From Bacteroidales bacterium UBA1756 (GTDB lineage: Bacteria > Bacteroidota > Bacteroidia > Bacteroidales > WCHB1-69): a stretch of DNA of 26,053 nucleotides. The stretch is taken from NCBI GenBank assembly GCA_002314795.1, contig DCHI01000021.1:33776-59828 (forward strand), in the 5' to 3' direction. A program made the translations under genes and the position numbers. Shown in pieces: positions 23,431 to 26,053 of the stretch (the first letter of the stretch is position 1; every line of letters begins with the position of its first letter). Below the pieces are notes generated by a model. That model was not told the DNA's origin, made no database searches, and was given only the letters and a program-made list of their open reading frames with translations.

Positions 23431-24555
23431 TTGAAAAAAGTCATCGTTTCTGTCACCAACGACCTTTTCAGCGACCAACGCGTAGATAAGGTCTGTAACT
23501 CGTTGACATCAATGGGGTTCGATGTCGTATTGGTAGGAAGATGCTATCACTCCTCCCCCACCCTCGCACCCCGACGTTACAAAACGGAACGGATGCACTT
23601 GCTTTTCAAAAAAGGAGCTAAATTTTACGCAGAATACAACATCCGTCTATTTTTTTACCTGCTTTTCCATCCTTGCGACGTCATTGTTTCTAATGATTTG
23701 GACACATTGCTTCCCAGCTTTTTGGCAAGCAAAATGAAACATAAAGGATTGGTTTACGATAGTCACGAATATTTCTGCGGTGTGCCTGAAATAATTGGAA
23801 GGCCCTTTGTGCAAAACACTTGGCGAGCTATTGAACGTTTCTGTTTTCCTAAATTAGAAGACGTCATAACTGTCAATCAGTCCATTGCCGATATTTACGA
23901 CAAAGAGTACCCTCACAGAAAAAATCCGGTCAACGTCATCAGAAATATTCCGACAAAGGAAAAACCCGCCATCACGGAAACCCGCTCTTCCTTAGGAATG
24001 CCGGAAGACAAAAAAGTGCTACTTCTTCAAGGTGCAGGAATCAATGTTGACAGAGGTTCCGAAGAATTAGTGAGTGCTATGAAATGGGTGGATGGCGCAG
24101 TCCTGTTCATTGTTGGAAGCGGAGATGCCGTCCCGCGCCTGAAACAGATGGTTGCGGACGAAAAACTCGAAGAAAAAGTCCGTTTTGTTCATCGACAACC
24201 TTTTGCCAAACTCTTTAACTATACGTACTGGGCTGACATCGGCTTTTCTCTTGACAAAGATACGAACATCAATTACAGATACAGTCTTCCCAATAAAATT
24301 TTCGACTACATCAAAGCCGGAACTCCCGTCATTGCGTCAAACCTACCTGAAATTGCAAAAGTCATTTCGGGAAGCGAGGTCGGGATTATCATAGAAAATC
24401 ACCAACCGGAAACGATTGCCGCTGCCATCAATCAACTCATCACCGATGAAGAACTCCTTAACAGACTGAAGGAGGACACGAAAGCAGCAGCTGAAAAATA
24501 CTGTTGGGAAAACGAAGAGACGGTATTGAAAAAAATCTACTCTCGCTTCAAGTAG
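23431..24555 (+). CDS. Glycosyltransferase family 4, TTG start
   Basis: The 374-residue GT-B enzyme begins MKKVIVSVTNDLFSDQRVDKV, the usual start of this group, from a TTG codon; the first in-frame ATG would remove 28 residues including the conserved first strand. The N-terminal half holds DVIVSNDLDTLLPSF and LVYDSHEYF. The C-terminal half holds the donor site: LLLQGAGINVDRGSEEL, LFIVGSGD, and SLPNKIFDYIKAGTPVIASNLPE. It should use a nucleotide sugar in the cytoplasm for cell-surface glycan synthesis; the acceptor is unknown. It begins 6 nt after the kamE stop, so it probably shares that transcript. It converges with murB, leaving only 3 nt between the two coding regions. Confidence 0.88.
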   Translation: MKKVIVSVTNDLFSDQRVDKVCNSLTSMGFDVVLVGRCYHSSPTLAPRRYKTERMHLLFKKGAKFYAEYNIRLFFYLLFHPCDVIVSNDLDTLLPSFLASKMKHKGLVYDSHEYFCGVPEIIGRPFVQNTWRAIERFCFPKLEDVITVNQSIADIYDKEYPHRKNPVNVIRNIPTKEKPAITETRSSLGMPEDKKVLLLQGAGINVDRGSEELVSAMKWVDGAVLFIVGSGDAVPRLKQMVADEKLEEKVRFVHRQPFAKLFNYTYWADIGFSLDKDTNINYRYSLPNKIFDYIKAGTPVIASNLPEIAKVISGSEVGIIIENHQPETIAAAINQLITDEELLNRLKEDTKAAAEKYCWENEETVLKKIYSRFK

Positions 24556-24558
24556 CGA

Positions 24559-25569
24559 CTAAATTACATTAACTTCGGGTTCAATAGCGATACCAAAAGT
24601 GTCAAAAACACATTGTTGCACCTTTTTATAAAACGCCACAATCTCTTCTCCGGAAGCGCCTCCATAATTGACAATCACTAACGCCTGTTTCGGCCAAACA
24701 CCCACATTGCCCTCCCTATATCCCTTCATTCCAGCCAAATCAATCAACTGACCAGCGGCCAACTTCACCTTTCCGTCTGAAACGGGGTAGGAAATCAATT
24801 TCGGGAAACGTTGCTGAATAGCGAGAAAAACATCGTCTGAAACAATCGGATTCTTAAAAAAACTCCCGGCGCAACCGAACTCGGAAATGTCAGGCAATTT
24901 CGTATTGCGAAGCGCAAGAATAGCGTCAGCGACTTTGCGGAGTGACAACGGGGCGGGATTTTTGCCCAACTCCTCAATCAGCCCCTGATAAGAAATAACG
25001 TACTTTTCTTTTTTGGATAATCGAAATAAGACTTTCGTAATAATGACGTCGTTTTTCCATTCTGACTTGAAAATGGAATTACGATAACCGAACTGACACT
25101 CATCGTTTGAAAGTTGGAACGACTTTTGAGTAGAAATCCGCCATCCTGACACCATTTCTATAACATCCTTTGCCTCAACACTATATGCTCCAATATTCTG
25201 AACGGGAGAGCTTCCAACCAAACCCGGAATACCAACTAAATTTTCAATTCCATAATATTGATTATCAATACAATAAAAAATAAAATCTTCCCACAATTCA
25301 CCGGCTTGCACTTCAATCCAAACAGAAAAATCATCCTCTTTCACCTTTTTTATTCCTTTGGTAACCATTTTAATAATCGTACCATTGAAAGGTTTGGTAA
25401 ACAGAAGATTACTTCCGCCTCCTATGACTAAAAATTCAGACTCAAATATTTTGTTGTCAAGAAGTTGCAAAACTTCTTCCTCTTTTTCCACCTCAATCAA
25501 CCGATCACAAAGGAGATCAATCGCAAACGTATTATATGAAAAAAGATTTACTTTTTGATAAGATTTCAT
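24559..25569 (-). CDS. murB: UDP-N-acetylenolpyruvoylglucosamine reductase
   Basis: The 336-residue protein is a type I MurB, similar in length to the E. coli enzyme. It reduces the enolpyruvyl group with NADPH and FAD in peptidoglycan precursor synthesis. FAD-binding VIGGGSN is at 48-54 and GLVGSSPVQNIGAYS at 116-130. CQFGYRNSIFK carries Arg163, CAGSFFKNP carries the proton-donor Ser236, and EPEV at 330-333 carries the second catalytic acid. All expected residues are present. The gene starts only about 18 nt after a hairpin terminator of the gene upstream on the same strand, and no own promoter was seen. Confidence 0.95.
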   Translation of the reverse strand: MKSYQKVNLFSYNTFAIDLLCDRLIEVEKEEEVLQLLDNKIFESEFLVIGGGSNLLFTKPFNGTIIKMVTKGIKKVKEDDFSVWIEVQAGELWEDFIFYCIDNQYYGIENLVGIPGLVGSSPVQNIGAYSVEAKDVIEMVSGWRISTQKSFQLSNDECQFGYRNSIFKSEWKNDVIITKVLFRLSKKEKYVISYQGLIEELGKNPAPLSLRKVADAILALRNTKLPDISEFGCAGSFFKNPIVSDDVFLAIQQRFPKLISYPVSDGKVKLAAGQLIDLAGMKGYREGNVGVWPKQALVIVNYGGASGEEIVAFYKKVQQCVFDTFGIAIEPEVNVI

Positions 25570-25588
25570 TGAATGGGTATTACAAGAA

Positions 25589-25615
25589 AAATCTCTGCTG
25601 AAGCAACAGAGATTT
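25589..25615 (-). terminator. Hairpin terminator after the Ser/Gly-rich repeat gene
   Basis: The 9-bp stem AAATCTCTG/CAGAGATTT has a 9-nt loop. On the minus strand it is followed by TTC after a T-run. It lies 22 nt after the TAA of the upstream gene and 19 nt before the murB start codon. Confidence 0.65.
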
Positions 25616-25637
25616 GTATGAAGTTATTCGGGTAAGA

Positions 25638-26053
25638 TTATCTTCTGCTACCGCCTCCACCATACGAACCGCCGCCGTGGGAGCCGCCGCCAAATGAGCC
25701 ACCTCCACGAGAGCCTCCACCGTATGAACCACCTCCGTAGGAACCGCCACGGGAGCTACCAGATGAATAGGATGAACCCGAGTAGGATGATCTTGATCCA
25801 CTTGAATAGGAAGAGCGAGACGAAGACGTACTATTTGATGGACGGGAATATGAAGAGCTATTGTTCGTCGCTGGACGGGAATATGAGCTGCTATTTGATG
25901 TCGGACGGGAAGAACTACTATTCGCCGCTGGACTTGCGGAACTGCTGCTGTTCGTCGCCGGACGGGCAGAACTGCTACTGCTGTTCGTTGCCGGGCGGGA
26001 ATAACTGCTACTACTGTTCGTTGCCGGGCGGGAATAACTGCTACTACTGTTCG
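25638..26053 (-). CDS. 3' end of a gene for a Ser/Gly/Arg-rich repeat protein (partial)
   Basis: A frame on the minus strand is open from the window edge to a TAA at 25638-25640; 138 residues are visible and the start lies outside. The C-terminal part is low complexity. Eleven-residue units of the NSSSSYSRPAT type come first, then degenerate NSSS units, then a Ser/Arg/Tyr stretch, and finally SYGGGSRGGGSFGGG-type glycine repeats ending in GGGGSRR. This frame is preferred because its repeats are regular, it uses typical Ser/Gly codons and it ends just before a terminator. Similar disordered tails are found on envelope proteins of Bacteroidetes, but the domain in front of this tail is not visible, so no function is assigned. 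The competing frame at 25580-25801 has no such regularity. Confidence 0.75.
   Translation of the reverse strand, partial: NSSSSYSRPATNSSSSYSRPATNSSSSSARPATNSSSSASPAANSSSSRPTSNSSSYSRPATNNSSSYSRPSNSTSSSRSSYSSGSRSSYSGSSYSSGSSRGGSYGGGSYGGGSRGGGSFGGGSHGGGSYGGGGSRR
25948..26053 (-). repeat. 33-bp tandem repeat, exact in the last 2.2 copies
   Basis: The 33-bp unit is present as an identical pair at 25981-26013 and 26014-26046, plus the first seven bases of a third copy at the window edge. A degenerate copy lies at 25948-25980. The unit encodes 11 residues (NSSSSYSRPAT) on the minus strand and so stays in frame. Exact identity suggests recent slippage or expansion; the array continues beyond the window. 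Confidence 0.9.

Noticed and set aside
25580..25801. Minus-strand open frame rich in Val/Ala/His overlapping the repeat region
   Set aside because: It is another frame of the Ser/Gly-rich repeat tail. The frame with regular NSSSSYSRPAT and GGGS repeats is open to the window edge and ends just before a terminator, so it is the coding one.
25948..26053. Possible CRISPR-like array at the right edge
   Set aside because: The 33-bp units are directly adjacent with no spacers and keep a reading frame, so they are coding tandem repeats.

Overview
The window looks like a chromosomal segment of an anaerobic member of the Bacteroidales (Bacteroidetes), probably an amino-acid-fermenting Porphyromonadaceae/Odoribacteraceae-like organism. 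The evidence is the TAnnTTTG promoter elements in front of most transcription units, the many SPII lipoproteins, an Omp28-family protein, an M13 (PepO-type) peptidase, a carboxypeptidase-regulatory/beta-barrel receptor, FloA/NfeD, and a lysine 5,6-aminomutase subunit. No rRNA, tRNA or CRISPR array was seen. The lineage below order level is inference.

Region 1 (1-~4150) is AT-rich (about one third GC in a sampled stretch, against about half in a sampled stretch of floA) and looks acquired. It holds a broken IS4-type transposase, a long leader with inverted repeats, a TonB-receptor-like beta-barrel protein, and the C-terminal half of a peptide-exporting ABC transporter that starts inside the receptor's stop codon. 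This resembles a decayed bacteriocin/RiPP export locus.

Region 2 (4183-8575) is a four-gene unit, nfeD-floA-nitroreductase-5'-nucleotidase C-domain lipoprotein, closed by a strong terminator. A single CoA-transferase gene of the acetate/4-hydroxybutyrate/butyrate type follows, with its own promoter and terminator.

Region 3 (8600-15626, minus strand) contains, read right to left, an overlapping operon of a family-2 glycosyltransferase, an ECF-like sigma factor and a YhcC-type radical SAM protein. It is followed by an M13 metallopeptidase with a FISUMP-domain secreted protein, and then an uncharacterised polytopic membrane protein.

Region 4 (15651-22522, plus strand) starts with tgt, which is divergent from the glycosyltransferase and shares a near-palindromic promoter region with it. 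This Tgt lacks the usual zinc cysteines. Then comes an apparent five-gene run: TlpA-like thioredoxin, DUF6029-like outer-membrane protein, Omp28-like lipoprotein, BrkB/YihY membrane protein and a GH5-like glycoside hydrolase lipoprotein. The first three look like an envelope redox/outer-membrane module.

Region 5 (22586-26053) has kamE (lysine 5,6-aminomutase beta subunit, complete with His133 and Lys144 but without an adjacent kamD), a family-4 glycosyltransferase starting at TTG, murB on the minus strand, and the 3' end of a gene for a Ser/Gly/Arg-rich repeat protein that runs off the window.

The most notable observations are the zinc-ligand-less Tgt, the kamE without kamD in a window that also has a butyrate-type CoA-transferase, the 5'-nucleotidase C-domain without a catalytic partner, the mirror-image divergent promoter, and the same TTGCGCGCAA palindrome at the predicted transcription starts of both nfeD and the M13 peptidase. 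None of these by itself proves a new system.
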